64,000 nucleotides of DNA from Aquitalea sp. LB_tupeE. Its GTDB lineage: Bacteria > Pseudomonadota > Gammaproteobacteria > Burkholderiales > Chromobacteriaceae. Below the pieces are notes generated by a model that saw nothing but the letters and a program-made list of their open reading frames with translations, did not search any database and was not told the DNA's origin. The position numbers and the translations under genes are program-made. The DNA is taken from positions 62,001-126,000 of the forward strand of contig NZ_JACAXB010000020.1 of the NCBI RefSeq assembly GCF_013391415.1. Direction: 5' to 3'. This document shows, in pieces, positions 47,177 to 56,613 of the stretch; the stretch's first letter is position 1, and each line of letters opens with the position of its first letter.

Positions 47177-48271
47177 TTACAGCGTCGGGTAGTCGGTATA
47201 GCCCTTGGCATCGCCACCGTAGAAGGTGGCGGCATCCGGGGTGTTGAGCGCAGCACCGGCTTGCAGGCGTTCCACCAGGTCCGGGTTGGCGATATAGCTG
47301 CGGCCAAAGGCCACGGCGTCGATATAGCCCTCGCCAATCAGTTTTTCCGCTTTTTCTGCGCTATAGCCACCAGCGGCGATGATTACGCCCGGGTAACGCT
47401 TGCGGATTTCCTGACGGAAGGCTTCGCTCAATGCCGGGCCACCAGCCCAGTCCGGTTCGGAAATGTGCAGGAATGCCAGCTTGCGTTTGGTCAGCTGTTC
47501 GATCACATACAGTGCGATGTCTTGCTGCTCGACGTTGGACACGCCATTGAACACCCCCAGCGGCGAAATGCGGATGCCCACGTGTTCGGCATCCCATTCA
47601 GCTACCACGGCATCTACGACTTCCAGCAGGAAGCGGGCGCGGTTTTCCACGATGCCACCGTAGGCGTCGGTGCGTACATTGGCTTCCGGCGACAGGAATT
47701 GGTCCAGCAGATAACCGTGGGCACCGTGGATTTCCACCAGGTCGAAACCGGCGCGGCGCGCGTTGTCGGTGGCGCGGCGGTAGTCTTCCAGAATGTCTTC
47801 CAGCTCGGAGACTTCCAGCGCGCGCGGCTCATCGCATGGCACGCGGGCCAGGCTGCCATCCGGCTGGCGGATATTGGTATTGCTTTCGGCGCGGATGGCC
47901 GACGGGGCTACCGGTGCTTCGCCATCCGGCTGCAAGGAGCGGTGCGAGATACGGCCGGTATGCCACAGTTGCAGCGCGGTCTTGCCACCGGCAGCGTGGA
48001 CGGATGCATTCACCTTGCTCCAGGCGGCAACTTGTTCTTCGCTATAAATGCCCGGTGCACCGGCATAGCCCTTGGCGGTGGGGGAGATATGCGTGCCTTC
48101 GGCAATGATCAGCCCGGCACTGGCGCGCTGGGTGTAATACTGCACCGACAAATCAGTCGGTACATCACCCGGCTCGGTATTGCGCAGGCGGGTGAGCGGG
48201 GCCATGGCCACACGGTTGTTGAGGGTGACGGCACCCACTTGCAGCGGGGTAAACAGTTTATCCAGACTCAT
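47177..48271 (-). CDS. nemA: old yellow enzyme family ene-reductase (NemA-like)
   Basis: FMN-dependent NADPH reductase of 364 residues for N-ethylmaleimide, nitroesters and other electrophilic alkenes. The N terminus [20 protein letters not shown] is the OYE start, [13 protein letters not shown] with NVRTDAYGG surrounds the flavin, and [22 protein letters not shown] is the C-terminal phosphate-binding region. It lies between the nitroreductase and DJ-1 genes, and two NemR-type boxes control the cluster upstream. Confidence 0.92.
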   Translation of the reverse strand: MSLDKLFTPLQVGAVTLNNRVAMAPLTRLRNTEPGDVPTDLSVQYYTQRASAGLIIAEGTHISPTAKGYAGAPGIYSEEQVAAWSKVNASVHAAGGKTALQLWHTGRISHRSLQPDGEAPVAPSAIRAESNTNIRQPDGSLARVPCDEPRALEVSELEDILEDYRRATDNARRAGFDLVEIHGAHGYLLDQFLSPEANVRTDAYGGIVENRARFLLEVVDAVVAEWDAEHVGIRISPLGVFNGVSNVEQQDIALYVIEQLTKRKLAFLHISEPDWAGGPALSEAFRQEIRKRYPGVIIAAGGYSAEKAEKLIGEGYIDAVAFGRSYIANPDLVERLQAGAALNTPDAATFYGGDAKGYTDYPTL

Positions 48272-48304
48272 TTCAGCTTCTTCCTGTAGGCAAAGACAAG
48301 TTGA

Positions 48305-49045
48305 TTAACGGTCAAAACCAAAGCCCTGCTTGCGGGCAACCGGGGCGACTTCGGGGAAATACACATTCTGGTAGTACTGTGCGGTATTGGCTGTCCACGG
48401 CAGGCCATCCGGGCGGCCAATCTGCTGCCAGTAGCTGGCCAGGGTCTGGTCATACTGGCGGATTTGTTCCGGCAGCTTGGCAGCCTGGTAATGCTCGTGA
48501 TGGACAAAACTGTCACGCGGCAGACGCGGTTTGATGCTGCTGTCCTGATCCACATAGCCCAGTGCCACGCCCACGATGGGGAAGGTGAGTTCCGGCAGTT
48601 GTAGCAGCTCGATCATGGCTTGCGGATTGCGGCGGATGCCGCCGATCGGCACCACGCCCAGCCCTGCCGCGCGGGCGGCGGTCATCAGGTTGCCCAGTGC
48701 AATGCCGGCGTCTACTGCGCCGACGGCAAAGCCTTCCACGCTGTCCTGAATCACCTGCTCGGCACCTGCGGCTTCCACGCCAAGGCGGGTTTTGTAGAAG
48801 TCCACCACCAGGGTGACAAACACCGGGGCCTGGGCAATCCACGGCTGGCCACCGGCCAGAGCAGCAATCTGCTGGCGGCGTGCGGCATCCTGCACTACCA
48901 CCAGCGAAACTTGCTGGCCATTGATGGAGGTGGGGCCTTTCCAGGCGGCGTCCAGCACTGCGTCCAGTACTTCGGCGGGGATGGGTTTGTCCTGATAGCT
49001 GCGAATACTGCGATGTTGTTGCATCAGTTCCAGTGTGCTGTTCAT
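48305..49045 (-). CDS. nfsA: NfsA-type oxygen-insensitive NADPH nitroreductase
   Basis: FMN-dependent nitroreductase of 246 residues. The N terminus HRSIRSYQDKPIPAEVLDAVLDAA is the family signature with the FMN-phosphate arginines; IGGIRRNPQAMIELLQLPE and VGVALGYVD are conserved in NfsA. The C-terminal arm ends KQGFGFDR. It directly follows a NemR-type operator (49073-49087) located 28 bases before its start, so it is probably repressed by the neighbouring TetR protein. Confidence 0.9.
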   Translation of the reverse strand: MNSTLELMQQHRSIRSYQDKPIPAEVLDAVLDAAWKGPTSINGQQVSLVVVQDAARRQQIAALAGGQPWIAQAPVFVTLVVDFYKTRLGVEAAGAEQVIQDSVEGFAVGAVDAGIALGNLMTAARAAGLGVVPIGGIRRNPQAMIELLQLPELTFPIVGVALGYVDQDSSIKPRLPRDSFVHHEHYQAAKLPEQIRQYDQTLASYWQQIGRPDGLPWTANTAQYYQNVYFPEVAPVARKQGFGFDR

Positions 49046-49072
49046 GGCATTCTCCCGTTTGGGTAAAATAAA

Positions 49073-49087
49073 TAGACCGGTCGTCTA
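49073..49087. promoter_or_regulatory. NemR-type operator upstream of nfsA
   Basis: TAGACCGGTCGTCTA: arms TAGAC and GTCTA separated by five bases. It matches the box next to nemR (49773-49789) at all but one of 15 positions. It sits just before the nfsA-nemA-DJ-1 genes. Confidence 0.75.
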
Positions 49088-49145
49088 GTTGATATGTCAA
49101 AAATACCCGCTGCAGGGGCGGGCAAAATAAATTCCTGTTACTGCG

Positions 49146-49760
49146 TCAGCTTGCCTGACAGTCACCCGGCTTGAGCATGGCGTCGGTCAGGGCCTGTGCC
49201 TGCAACATGGGCTGTTGGGTGTGCTGCACCTTGAACAACAAGGCGGAACCCACCCACAGGCTGTACAGGCTGCCAGCGGTGTCTTCCGCGGACAGGCGGG
49301 TACACAAACTGCCTTCTTGCTGCCCACGCCGGATACAGTCGGCCAGCCGGACAATCACCCGGCCCATGCCCTCGGCCAGCGCTTCGCGCATGGGTTCGGA
49401 CAGGTCAGAGACCTCGGCGGCCAGCTTGATGGCCAGGCAGCTTTGATTGCCTTCCTCGCATTGCTGGTGGCGGTCCAGCCAGCCGGAGAAGTAACGCAGC
49501 AAGCAGCTGCGTGCATCACCCTGGCTTGGGTCCAGCGCTTCCAGCAGGCGCGCATCGTAATGTTCAAAGTAACGCCGCAGCATTTCCACCCCAAAGCCTT
49601 CCTTGGAACGGAAGTAATGGTAGAACGAGCCTTTGGGCACCCCGGCGCAGCCGAGGATTTCGGCCAGGCCAACGGCAGAAAAACCCTTGCCCAGGATGAT
49701 GGACTCACCGGTGGCAAGCAGGTGTTCGCGGGTATCGGAAAACTGGCTGGGACGTGACAT
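49146..49760 (-). CDS. nemR: TetR-family electrophile-sensing repressor (NemR-like)
   Basis: Repressor of 204 residues: an N-terminal helix-turn-helix (about 8-55, with GLAEILGCAGVPKGSFYHYF as recognition region) and a ligand domain. C108 in GNQSCLAIKLAAEVSDLS aligns with the redox-sensing cysteine region of E. coli NemR (inferred). The gene lies upstream of the nitroreductase, OYE and DJ-1 genes on the same strand, with a matching palindrome at its own promoter and at the nfsA promoter, implying autoregulation and control of the cluster. Confidence 0.85.
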   Translation of the reverse strand: MSRPSQFSDTREHLLATGESIILGKGFSAVGLAEILGCAGVPKGSFYHYFRSKEGFGVEMLRRYFEHYDARLLEALDPSQGDARSCLLRYFSGWLDRHQQCEEGNQSCLAIKLAAEVSDLSEPMREALAEGMGRVIVRLADCIRRGQQEGSLCTRLSAEDTAGSLYSLWVGSALLFKVQHTQQPMLQAQALTDAMLKPGDCQAS

Positions 49761-49772
49761 GGCGAGATAGTA

Positions 49773-49789
49773 CTAGACCAGTCGTCTAG
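49773..49789. promoter_or_regulatory. NemR-type operator at the nemR promoter
   Basis: CTAGACCAGTCGTCTAG: arms CTAGAC and GTCTAG around CAGTC, 12 bases upstream of the nemR start. Same core as the box at 49073-49087. Confidence 0.75.
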
Positions 49790-50304
49790 TTTGCAAGCTT
49801 ATTGTGGGTCAGCTGTGGCATGCGGGCTGCAATCCGGTGGAAAGGCAGCGCAGACAATCCACGCGGTGGTGTGTGGGGCTTGCCGTCCGGATGACGATTT
49901 GCATTGACCCAGTCTGGCCCAGGCAGCGGATGGGAGATGAACCGATTGGCCTGCATGAGGAGAGGCGGCCTGAAATTATCTGGTATGGGATCAAGCGAGT
50001 CTGTACGAAAGAACTGTGTCACAAGCAAGACAGAATGCGCCGCATCCGGCTGGTAAGCTTGGTTTGATAACAGGGTATGAATAATTTGATCAATATTTAA
50101 CGCTGTTTTCTATTGATTTCTAGTGTTTGGCCTTGTCTCACCTCAAATATGAATCAGATTTTGAAATGTAAAATTTAAGATGTATCTTTTGTTATTTTGG
50201 GAAAAATCTTGTAAATAGCCTTTATCTATGTAGAATGCGTAGCATTGATAAATTGTATTGATAATGGAATATTCGCTGGCAGCGTATCGCCATGCGACTT
50301 GTCC
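49790..50304. other. AT-rich spacer upstream of minor pilin locus 1
   Basis: 515 bases. The left part contains no supported gene; the right part (about 50065-50260) is strongly AT-rich and contains a promoter candidate at 50209-50236. Confidence 0.55.
50209..50236 (+). promoter_or_regulatory. sigma-70 promoter candidate for minor pilin locus 1
   Basis: TTGTAA, 16 bases, TAGAAT, about 70 bases upstream of the fimT start. Four and five of six consensus positions match. Confidence 0.45.
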
Positions 50305-50952
50305 ATGCGTACCACCATGTCCCAATTCCCAGCAGGAAAAACAGTAGCGCCCCGCCAGCGACGACTGGGTTTTACTCTGGTCGAGATGATGGTCACTGTA
50401 GGCGTTGGCGCCATCATGATGGCAGTTGCCGTCCCCCAGTTCAGAATGCTGGTGGCCAGCAACAAGATCACTACCGAAGCCAACCGCATCGTGGCGGGTT
50501 TCAACTATGCCCGCACCGAAGCCGTGCGGCGCAACCAGCCGGTTTACATCTGCTCGGCCAATCTCAATACCAACAGCATGAGCATCAGCGGCTGCCTCAA
50601 CCAGCAAACCAGCAGCAAGTACAACTGGGGTTATGGGCTGTTGGTGTACGCCGACAATATCAGCACCGGCACCATGGGGAGCTATGACAGTGGCGAAGCG
50701 ATCAAGAGCTTTTCCTTCTACGGCGAAATGAATAACGCGTCGGCCATCAATCTGGTGATGTCCAGCAGCCCAGTGGGCAGCGTCAACCAGTTGGCCTTTG
50801 GCAGTGATGGCCGTTTGCTGGATGGCAACAGCCGCAAGCTGGTGTTGCAGGACACCAGCAATAATCTGTGCCGTGTCATCCTGGTGATTGGGTCTGGCCG
50901 CAGCAAGGCTTGTGATAGCAGTACCGACAGCAGTTGCGGAGCCTGCTCATGA
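50305..50952 (+). CDS. fimT: type IV minor pilin FimT/GspH-like (locus 1)
   Basis: Prepilin of about 215 residues. The type III leader ends RRLG with FTLVEMMV as the start of the mature helix, including the glutamate at +5. The C-terminal domain shows the GspH pattern (SNKITTEANRIVAGFNYARTEAV). The start is uncertain: ATG 50305 or 50317, neither with a strong Shine-Dalgarno. Its stop overlaps the pilV start by 4 bases. First gene of the fimT-pilV-pilW-pilX-pilY1-pilE locus, which assembles the priming tip of type IV pili. Confidence 0.85.
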   Translation: MRTTMSQFPAGKTVAPRQRRLGFTLVEMMVTVGVGAIMMAVAVPQFRMLVASNKITTEANRIVAGFNYARTEAVRRNQPVYICSANLNTNSMSISGCLNQQTSSKYNWGYGLLVYADNISTGTMGSYDSGEAIKSFSFYGEMNNASAINLVMSSSPVGSVNQLAFGSDGRLLDGNSRKLVLQDTSNNLCRVILVIGSGRSKACDSSTDSSCGACS

Positions 50953-51563
50953 AGAAAATGACCGGCTTCACCATGCTGGAAGTGCTGATGTCCATTCTGA
51001 TTGTCGGTGTCGGCATGCTGGCCCTGGCCGGGATGCAAGGCCGCACCCTCAAGACCGTGCGCGAAGCCGAGCAGCAGGGCGTAGCCGCCATGCTGGCTGC
51101 CGAAGTATCTGATGCGATGCGCGCCAATTCCAATGCGGTGATCAATGCCAGTGGCAGCGTGACGGAAGACTGGACCAACTACGTGGAAACCAGCTACAGC
51201 GACCACACTACTGTTCCTGCCACCCTGTGCAATGCGGCGAGCGGTGCGCAGTGCACGAGTGCACAAATGGCGGCCTACGACCTGTACCAATTCAAAAATA
51301 ACCTGGCCACAGCATTCTCCGACAGCAGCCAGAACAATGTGCGGGCCATTATCTGTCGCGACAGCAATGCCTCGTCCACCGTTAATTTCAACGATAGCAA
51401 ACTGGGTGGTTGCACCGGTGGCAGCAAGCTGATGATACGGGTGGCCTGGAAGGCTGCCATGGAAAAAGCCGCGAATACTGCCCTGGGCAACAATAGTGCC
51501 AATTCGTCAGCTTCCAGTACCACAAGCCGGGTATATGGCTATGTTTTGCAGTTTGAACCATGA
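50949..51563 (+). CDS. pilV: type IV minor pilin PilV-like (locus 1)
   Basis: Prepilin of 204 residues. A short leader MKKMTG precedes FTMLEVLMSILIVGVGMLA, with glutamate at +5 and the PilV-like VLMSILIVGVGMLALAGMQ helix. The globular part is rich in Ser, Asn and Ala with few cysteines. ATGA overlaps couple it to fimT upstream and pilW downstream. Confidence 0.88.
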   Translation: MKKMTGFTMLEVLMSILIVGVGMLALAGMQGRTLKTVREAEQQGVAAMLAAEVSDAMRANSNAVINASGSVTEDWTNYVETSYSDHTTVPATLCNAASGAQCTSAQMAAYDLYQFKNNLATAFSDSSQNNVRAIICRDSNASSTVNFNDSKLGGCTGGSKLMIRVAWKAAMEKAANTALGNNSANSSASSTTSRVYGYVLQFEP

Positions 51564-52537
51564 GTAATTCCATGAAACGGATGCGCGGCTTTACCCTGAT
51601 CGAGCTGATGGTGTCACTGACCCTGGGCATGATCGTGTTGGGAGCGGTTGTAGCGGTTTATGTCAACAGCAAGCGCACTTTCAATGTGGTCAGCCAGCGC
51701 ATCAGCATGCAACAGGATGCCCGCATTGCCCTGCTGCAGATTTCACGCGATTTGCGCATGGCCGGCAGCTATGGCTGTGCCACGCTGGACGCCAACAATA
51801 CGGCGGCTTCGCAGGCGGTGACGGTGGATACCAGTGCAGTGAGTTCACCTGCGGTGTATCAAACCTTCATTACCGGCGGCGGTAGCTACCTGCCATTCGC
51901 TGCCTATGCTGCCGGTTCGGCCAGTAGCTGGCTTAATGGACAGACTGCTTCGTCAAGCATTGATGTGCTGGCCGTGCAGTATGGTCGGGGAACCGCACAG
52001 GCCACGGCGATTGCCTCTGGTGGTACAGCCACTTTTTCTGCAAACAGTAATAACCAGCGTACCTACACCGTGGGGCAGCAGTTCTGGGTAGCCAGCACCT
52101 GCCAGAAAATCATGCTGCAGCAAATCAGTGCCGGTCTGGCCTCGGCCGGGGTGTCGGTGAATATGGGCAGCATGACTACCGGTGCCGACATCATGGACCT
52201 GGTGTCCCGTGCCTATTTCGTCAACAGCAGCGGGGCGCTGGTGATGACCGAGCTGGGGCAGGGCGGTACCTTGCAAGGACCGAACGAGTTGATCGGTAAC
52301 GTCACCGGCCTGCAGTATGAATATGGAGAAGTCACCGACAGTACCAATTGCCTGGTGACTTACCGTAGCCGCGCTTCGGTGGGCAACTGGCGCAATGTGT
52401 CATCGGTACGCATCACCATGACAGTGCGCAGCCAGAACCAGGTACCGCTGGCCAGCGGCAACAGCTTTGGCTACCTGACCCAGACCTACCAGACCACCGC
52501 CGCCATCCGGGGGAAGCAATGCTACCGCTCCAGCTGA
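51560..52537 (+). CDS. pilW: type IV minor pilin PilW-like (locus 1)
   Basis: Prepilin of 325 residues. The leader MSNSMKRMRG is followed by FTLIELMVSLTLGMIVLG and then the PilW-type sequence MQQDARIALLQISRDLRMAGSYGC, which is diagnostic. The large C-terminal domain is beta-rich. It overlaps pilV by 4 bases and pilX by 19 bases. Confidence 0.88.
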   Translation: MSNSMKRMRGFTLIELMVSLTLGMIVLGAVVAVYVNSKRTFNVVSQRISMQQDARIALLQISRDLRMAGSYGCATLDANNTAASQAVTVDTSAVSSPAVYQTFITGGGSYLPFAAYAAGSASSWLNGQTASSSIDVLAVQYGRGTAQATAIASGGTATFSANSNNQRTYTVGQQFWVASTCQKIMLQQISAGLASAGVSVNMGSMTTGADIMDLVSRAYFVNSSGALVMTELGQGGTLQGPNELIGNVTGLQYEYGEVTDSTNCLVTYRSRASVGNWRNVSSVRITMTVRSQNQVPLASGNSFGYLTQTYQTTAAIRGKQCYRSS

Positions 52538-53058
52538 AATCCCGGCTGCCTCATGCCCAGCGCGGGGCCAGCCTGATCGTGTCGCTCATCCTGCTGGCGG
52601 TGATTGCCCTGCTGGTGGTGTACGGGGCGCACCCCTTGCTGACCGAACAGAAGATCGCCAGCAACCAGAACGACCGTACGCTGGCATTCCAGCTGGCCGA
52701 GCTGGCTTTGAAGTCTGGTGAAAGCTATGTCGCCAGCAACAAGCCGGTGGCCAGTTCCTTTGTGGCGGCCTGCACCGGCGGACTTTGTCTGCCCAGCCAG
52801 TCTGCGGGCGGGACCAATGCCTGGGAGCGCAGCAATGTGTTTACCGGTACCTATAACAACTCCTTGCAGTGCACTACCTGCACCATTACCGGCGAGATCT
52901 TGCAAAAGCCGCGCTACACCATTGAATTGCTGGACAGCAATTATACCGATGCCGTGACCGGTACCTCGGGGGCATCGCTATATCGCATTACCTCCCGTGC
53001 CTGGGGCCGCAATGCCAATACCCAGGTGACCTTGCAAAGTTATTACGTCGTTTCCTGA
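52519..53058 (+). CDS. pilX: type IV minor pilin PilX-like (locus 1)
   Basis: Protein of 179 residues. The N-terminal helix ASLIVSLILLAVIALLVVYG, after a short basic leader ending AQRG, matches PilX, which lacks the standard +5 glutamate; TEQKIASNQNDRTLAFQLAELAL is the PilX domain. Two cysteine pairs occur in the globular part. Its start lies inside pilW and pilY1 follows after 11 bases. Confidence 0.85.
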   Translation: MLPLQLKSRLPHAQRGASLIVSLILLAVIALLVVYGAHPLLTEQKIASNQNDRTLAFQLAELALKSGESYVASNKPVASSFVAACTGGLCLPSQSAGGTNAWERSNVFTGTYNNSLQCTTCTITGEILQKPRYTIELLDSNYTDAVTGTSGASLYRITSRAWGRNANTQVTLQSYYVVS

Positions 53059-53069
53059 GGCGGCTGCCC

Positions 53070-56000
53070 ATGTCCCGTTCTGTTACTGTTTGCACGGCAG
53101 CTGTGCTGGCACTGTTTTCTGCCACGATTTTTGCTGCGAGTCCCTATCCGGCTGTGCCGCTCTACCTGAATCAAAAATCCGTACGGCCTAATATTGCCTT
53201 GATGGTAGATGATTCCGGTAGTATGAATGACGCGCCGAATGGAAATGCGGTCAGCACTTCCAATCCATCCAAAATTACCATTGCCCGAAAAGTATTGACC
53301 AATCTACTGAATAATAATTGGGATATGGCTTATTGGGGATTATTTCATTTTAATTATGGTCCTTATGACTATTATTATAATGGTGGGTGGTATTTGGGTT
53401 ATGTCCCATTGCGTACTAGCCTCAAAATAAATGGTTGGAGTGATCCGACACTCTCCACTTCCAGCTCTCAGCTCACTACTTTTGTCAATAACATCAATGG
53501 CAGTGGCTTGACAGATTATTTGGGCACGCCAAGCGCTGGGGCGTTTTATAATATCATGCGCTCATTTGCTGGCCGGTCAGGCTGGAATGGCATGCCAAGT
53601 TATCAAACACCACAAGACTACACCGGTGCTTCACCCATCAAATATGTCTGCCAGAAAAATTTTGTCATTTTCATATCAGATGGCTATCCCAACGATGAGG
53701 TAGTTAATGCTACCGAAAAAAATAAAGCTGGCACATCTGTTTCATTGAATAGTTACACACCCGTCGGTGTAACCATGCCCAGTGTGGCCGCTGGTGTCGA
53801 CCCGACGCTGGTACGCTATGCCGGCTTTTATTATCAGAACGGTATTGTGCCCAATGGGGTGACAAAAGATACCGAAGGGAATACCTATAGCGCAGCTACG
53901 GCGCAGCCGGTGGTGACTTACACCATCGGTTTTGGTTTGCCTGCTACGGATGATGGTCAAAAGGTGCTGGCGGCTACTGCCACGGCTGGTGGTGGGCAAA
54001 GCTTTAATGCCAGTGATGAAACCTCGCTGACCAATTCGCTCAAATCCGTGTTGAACAGTATTTCCTCCACCACTGCAACTAATGTGCCAGTGGTGGCCAG
54101 CAAGCCTACCAACCCTTCCGAAGCGATTCAGGCCACCTTTTATTCCGGTGACTGGTCTGGCCAGTTGCGTGCATACAATGTGAGTAGCACGACTGGTCTG
54201 GCTAACCTGACTTCAACCATTCCGGTGCAGTTCAATTCGTCCAGTGCCAACCGGCTGGCAAATATTTTCACCAGCACCGGGGGCAGTGCCAGTGGCGCGC
54301 TTTATACCAGCGTTTCCAGTAATAGCAATCTGAACAGTTATCTTGCCGGTGGTTCGCCGTCTGGCTGGCGTAGTCGTAGCGGTGACAAATCCACCCCGTC
54401 TACCCTGGGTGACATCATCGACTCCACGCCAACACCGTTCGGCACTACGGCCACTGCCGGTTTTGCTGTGGGGGCCAATGACGGCATGCTGCATGTGTTT
54501 GGTCGCACTACCAGCAATTACACTGAAGTTTTTTCCTATATTCCGCGAGCCGTCACGGCGGCCAATCTGGCCTTGCTGGGTTCCACGACTTATGGCGGTG
54601 CCCAGCCGCACCTGTATTTTGTCAATGGCAACCTGACCTTCAACAATGTCAGTGGTGGAGACAACCAGTTTTCCACCTCGACCACCTCGGTACTGACTGG
54701 CGGCATGGCGCAGGGCGGACAGGGCCTGTTTGCGCTGGATATCAGCAATACCGTCGCCAATCCTTCGCTATTGACTGGTGGTAGTGTATTCGGTGTCGGC
54801 AATGTGTTGTGGGACCATGTACCGACAGATTCCGGCTTTAGCAATCTGGGTTATACCTTTGCCAAGCCGGTGATCGCCCAAGTCTATTATGGTGGGCAAA
54901 AGAAATGGGCGATGATTACCGGTAACGGTTATGACTCCACCAACAAGGCCACCACCTTGATGGTGATCGACCTGAAAACCGGTGCCATGTTGTACGAGAT
55001 TGATACTGGTACGGCCAGCAATGGCTTGTCCTCCCCGGCGGTACTGGATGTGAATAACGACAAGGTGGCGGATTATGTCTATGCGGGCGACCAGGCTGGC
55101 AATCTCTGGCGCTTCAAATTGCAAACCAGCAGTGATCAGACTACCTCGGTCAGCAATTTCTTTACCGCCCAGGCCAATCAGCCCATCGTGGCGGCGCCGG
55201 CCATTTATGCCATTCCGGGTGGTGGCTACATGGTATACGTAGGTACTGGCCGCATGCTGTACGAGAACACCAGCTATAACGACCGCACTACGGTCTATCC
55301 GCAATCCTTGTACGGCATTTACGACGATCAGACCAAGACCAACCTGACCTATAGCAGCTCCACTTTCATCACCGATGGTGAAGTGGCTACCCTGAATGGC
55401 ACGGCCTCCATTGACGGGTCTGCCACGTCTACCGCCTCGGGCAAACTTGGCAGCAGCGTGGTATTCCGTGAAACCACCACTATCAGCGATGCCGCCACTA
55501 CCGGTGGTTTGTCGGTAGGGCCCAGTGGTAATCGTGCTGGTTGGGTATTCAATATGAACAGCACAAACGGTGAGCGCATGATCTACCAGCCGGTGGTGGC
55601 GCTGGGCAAGCTGTACTTCACCACCCAGGTGCTGAAAGGCAGCTCCCTGGTGTGCAGCAATGTGAACCAGCAAAGCGGCTGGGTGATGGCACTGGACTTG
55701 TTGACGGGTGGTGCCCCGACCTCACCGGCTTTCGACTTGAACGGCGATGGCAAGATCAACACCAGCACCACATCACCCGATGGCGATACGGTGAGTTTTA
55801 CCGATAAAAAAACCAATATTCCGTCCGGCATCAACTACAACATCGGTATTCCCTCAGCCCTGTCGATTGCGTTTACCGTCACCACGGTAAACCTGGGGGA
55901 CTACACTTCAACCGATGCTGGCCAGCTGGGTAGCTATCCTTATCCGTCCTCCACCAATACCAATGAAGTACTCACTTTCTACGTGGGCGGGACGGGGGGC

Positions 56001-56084
56001 AGCAACGGCAATGTGGCGGCGGGCAAGCTGATTCCCAAAGCCACGTCGGTGGGACGGCGTATTGGCTGGCGTGAAATTTTCTGA
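53070..56084 (+). CDS. pilY1: PilY1-type pilus tip adhesin with vWA-like N terminus (locus 1)
   Basis: Secreted protein of 1004 residues with a signal peptide (MSRSVTVCTAAVLALFSATIFAA). The N-terminal part contains IALMVDDSGSM (44-52), a metal-ion-dependent DxSxS motif of von Willebrand A domains. The C-terminal half is the PilY1 beta-propeller, with VGANDGMLHVF and a calcium loop in VNNDKVADYVYAGDQAGNLWR (written as VNNDKVADYVYAGD and QAGNLWR, about 660-680), and another possible one in DLNGDGKINTSTT (about 889-901). It sits with PilX/PilW at the pilus tip and can regulate adhesion and retraction. The first third is notably AT-richer than the rest. Confidence 0.9.
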   Translation: MSRSVTVCTAAVLALFSATIFAASPYPAVPLYLNQKSVRPNIALMVDDSGSMNDAPNGNAVSTSNPSKITIARKVLTNLLNNNWDMAYWGLFHFNYGPYDYYYNGGWYLGYVPLRTSLKINGWSDPTLSTSSSQLTTFVNNINGSGLTDYLGTPSAGAFYNIMRSFAGRSGWNGMPSYQTPQDYTGASPIKYVCQKNFVIFISDGYPNDEVVNATEKNKAGTSVSLNSYTPVGVTMPSVAAGVDPTLVRYAGFYYQNGIVPNGVTKDTEGNTYSAATAQPVVTYTIGFGLPATDDGQKVLAATATAGGGQSFNASDETSLTNSLKSVLNSISSTTATNVPVVASKPTNPSEAIQATFYSGDWSGQLRAYNVSSTTGLANLTSTIPVQFNSSSANRLANIFTSTGGSASGALYTSVSSNSNLNSYLAGGSPSGWRSRSGDKSTPSTLGDIIDSTPTPFGTTATAGFAVGANDGMLHVFGRTTSNYTEVFSYIPRAVTAANLALLGSTTYGGAQPHLYFVNGNLTFNNVSGGDNQFSTSTTSVLTGGMAQGGQGLFALDISNTVANPSLLTGGSVFGVGNVLWDHVPTDSGFSNLGYTFAKPVIAQVYYGGQKKWAMITGNGYDSTNKATTLMVIDLKTGAMLYEIDTGTASNGLSSPAVLDVNNDKVADYVYAGDQAGNLWRFKLQTSSDQTTSVSNFFTAQANQPIVAAPAIYAIPGGGYMVYVGTGRMLYENTSYNDRTTVYPQSLYGIYDDQTKTNLTYSSSTFITDGEVATLNGTASIDGSATSTASGKLGSSVVFRETTTISDAATTGGLSVGPSGNRAGWVFNMNSTNGERMIYQPVVALGKLYFTTQVLKGSSLVCSNVNQQSGWVMALDLLTGGAPTSPAFDLNGDGKINTSTTSPDGDTVSFTDKKTNIPSGINYNIGIPSALSIAFTVTTVNLGDYTSTDAGQLGSYPYPSSTNTNEVLTFYVGGTGGSNGNVAAGKLIPKATSVGRRIGWREIF

Positions 56085-56091
56085 GGTGGCT

Positions 56092-56490
56092 ATGAACAAA
56101 CAGCAGGGTTTTACCTTGATCGAACTGGTTATCGTGGTGGCGATTGTCGGCATACTGGCCGCCATAGCCTATCCGTCCTACACCCAGCATGTCATCAAGG
56201 GTAACCAAGCGGCAGCCAAGGCCAATCTGGTGGAGGATGCCCATTACATGTCGCGCTGGTATGCGGAGAAGGGTACTTACGCCTCGGCCACCTTGCCTTT
56301 GACCACCGCGCCCAGCAACGGCACCACGCTCTACAATATTGCCGCCAGCGGTACCACGGCGGATACCTTCTCACTGGTGGCCACGCCGGTGAACGGCATG
56401 TCACAGGCTGGAACGGAAACCATTTCGGTCGATCAGGACGGCAATATCCTGTATTGTAGCCAGACCAACACCGGTAGCTGTCATCAGTAA
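56092..56490 (+). CDS. pilE: type IV pilin PilE-like
   Basis: Prepilin of 132 residues: MNKQQG leader, FTLIELVIVVAIVGILAAIAYP mature helix with +5 glutamate, and QHVIKGNQAAAKANLVEDAHYMSRWY, typical of PilE/ComP-type minor pilins. Two cysteines near the end (YCSQTNTGSC) could form a D-region disulphide. It starts 7 bases after pilY1 and ends locus 1 at a terminator. Whether it is a minor or a major subunit is uncertain; the small size favours minor. Confidence 0.85.
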   Translation: MNKQQGFTLIELVIVVAIVGILAAIAYPSYTQHVIKGNQAAAKANLVEDAHYMSRWYAEKGTYASATLPLTTAPSNGTTLYNIAASGTTADTFSLVATPVNGMSQAGTETISVDQDGNILYCSQTNTGSCHQ

Positions 56491-56539
56491 ACAGCCTTGT
56501 TGCTGGCGCTAGCAGCAGACGCCGCGTGCTACAAAGCAA

Positions 56540-56574
56540 AACCGCCAGTCCGTAAAGATTGGCGGTTTTTTTAT
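56540..56574. terminator. bidirectional terminator between pilE and the alcohol dehydrogenase
   Basis: AACCGCCA (56540-56547) pairs with TGGCGGTT (56560-56567), flanked by T-runs on the plus strand (56568-56572) and AAAA before the stem for the minus strand. Both convergent genes end here. Confidence 0.85.
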
Positions 56575-56613
56575 ATGGCCGGGGATGTTTACCCCGGCCA
56601 GCCCGGCAGGGGC

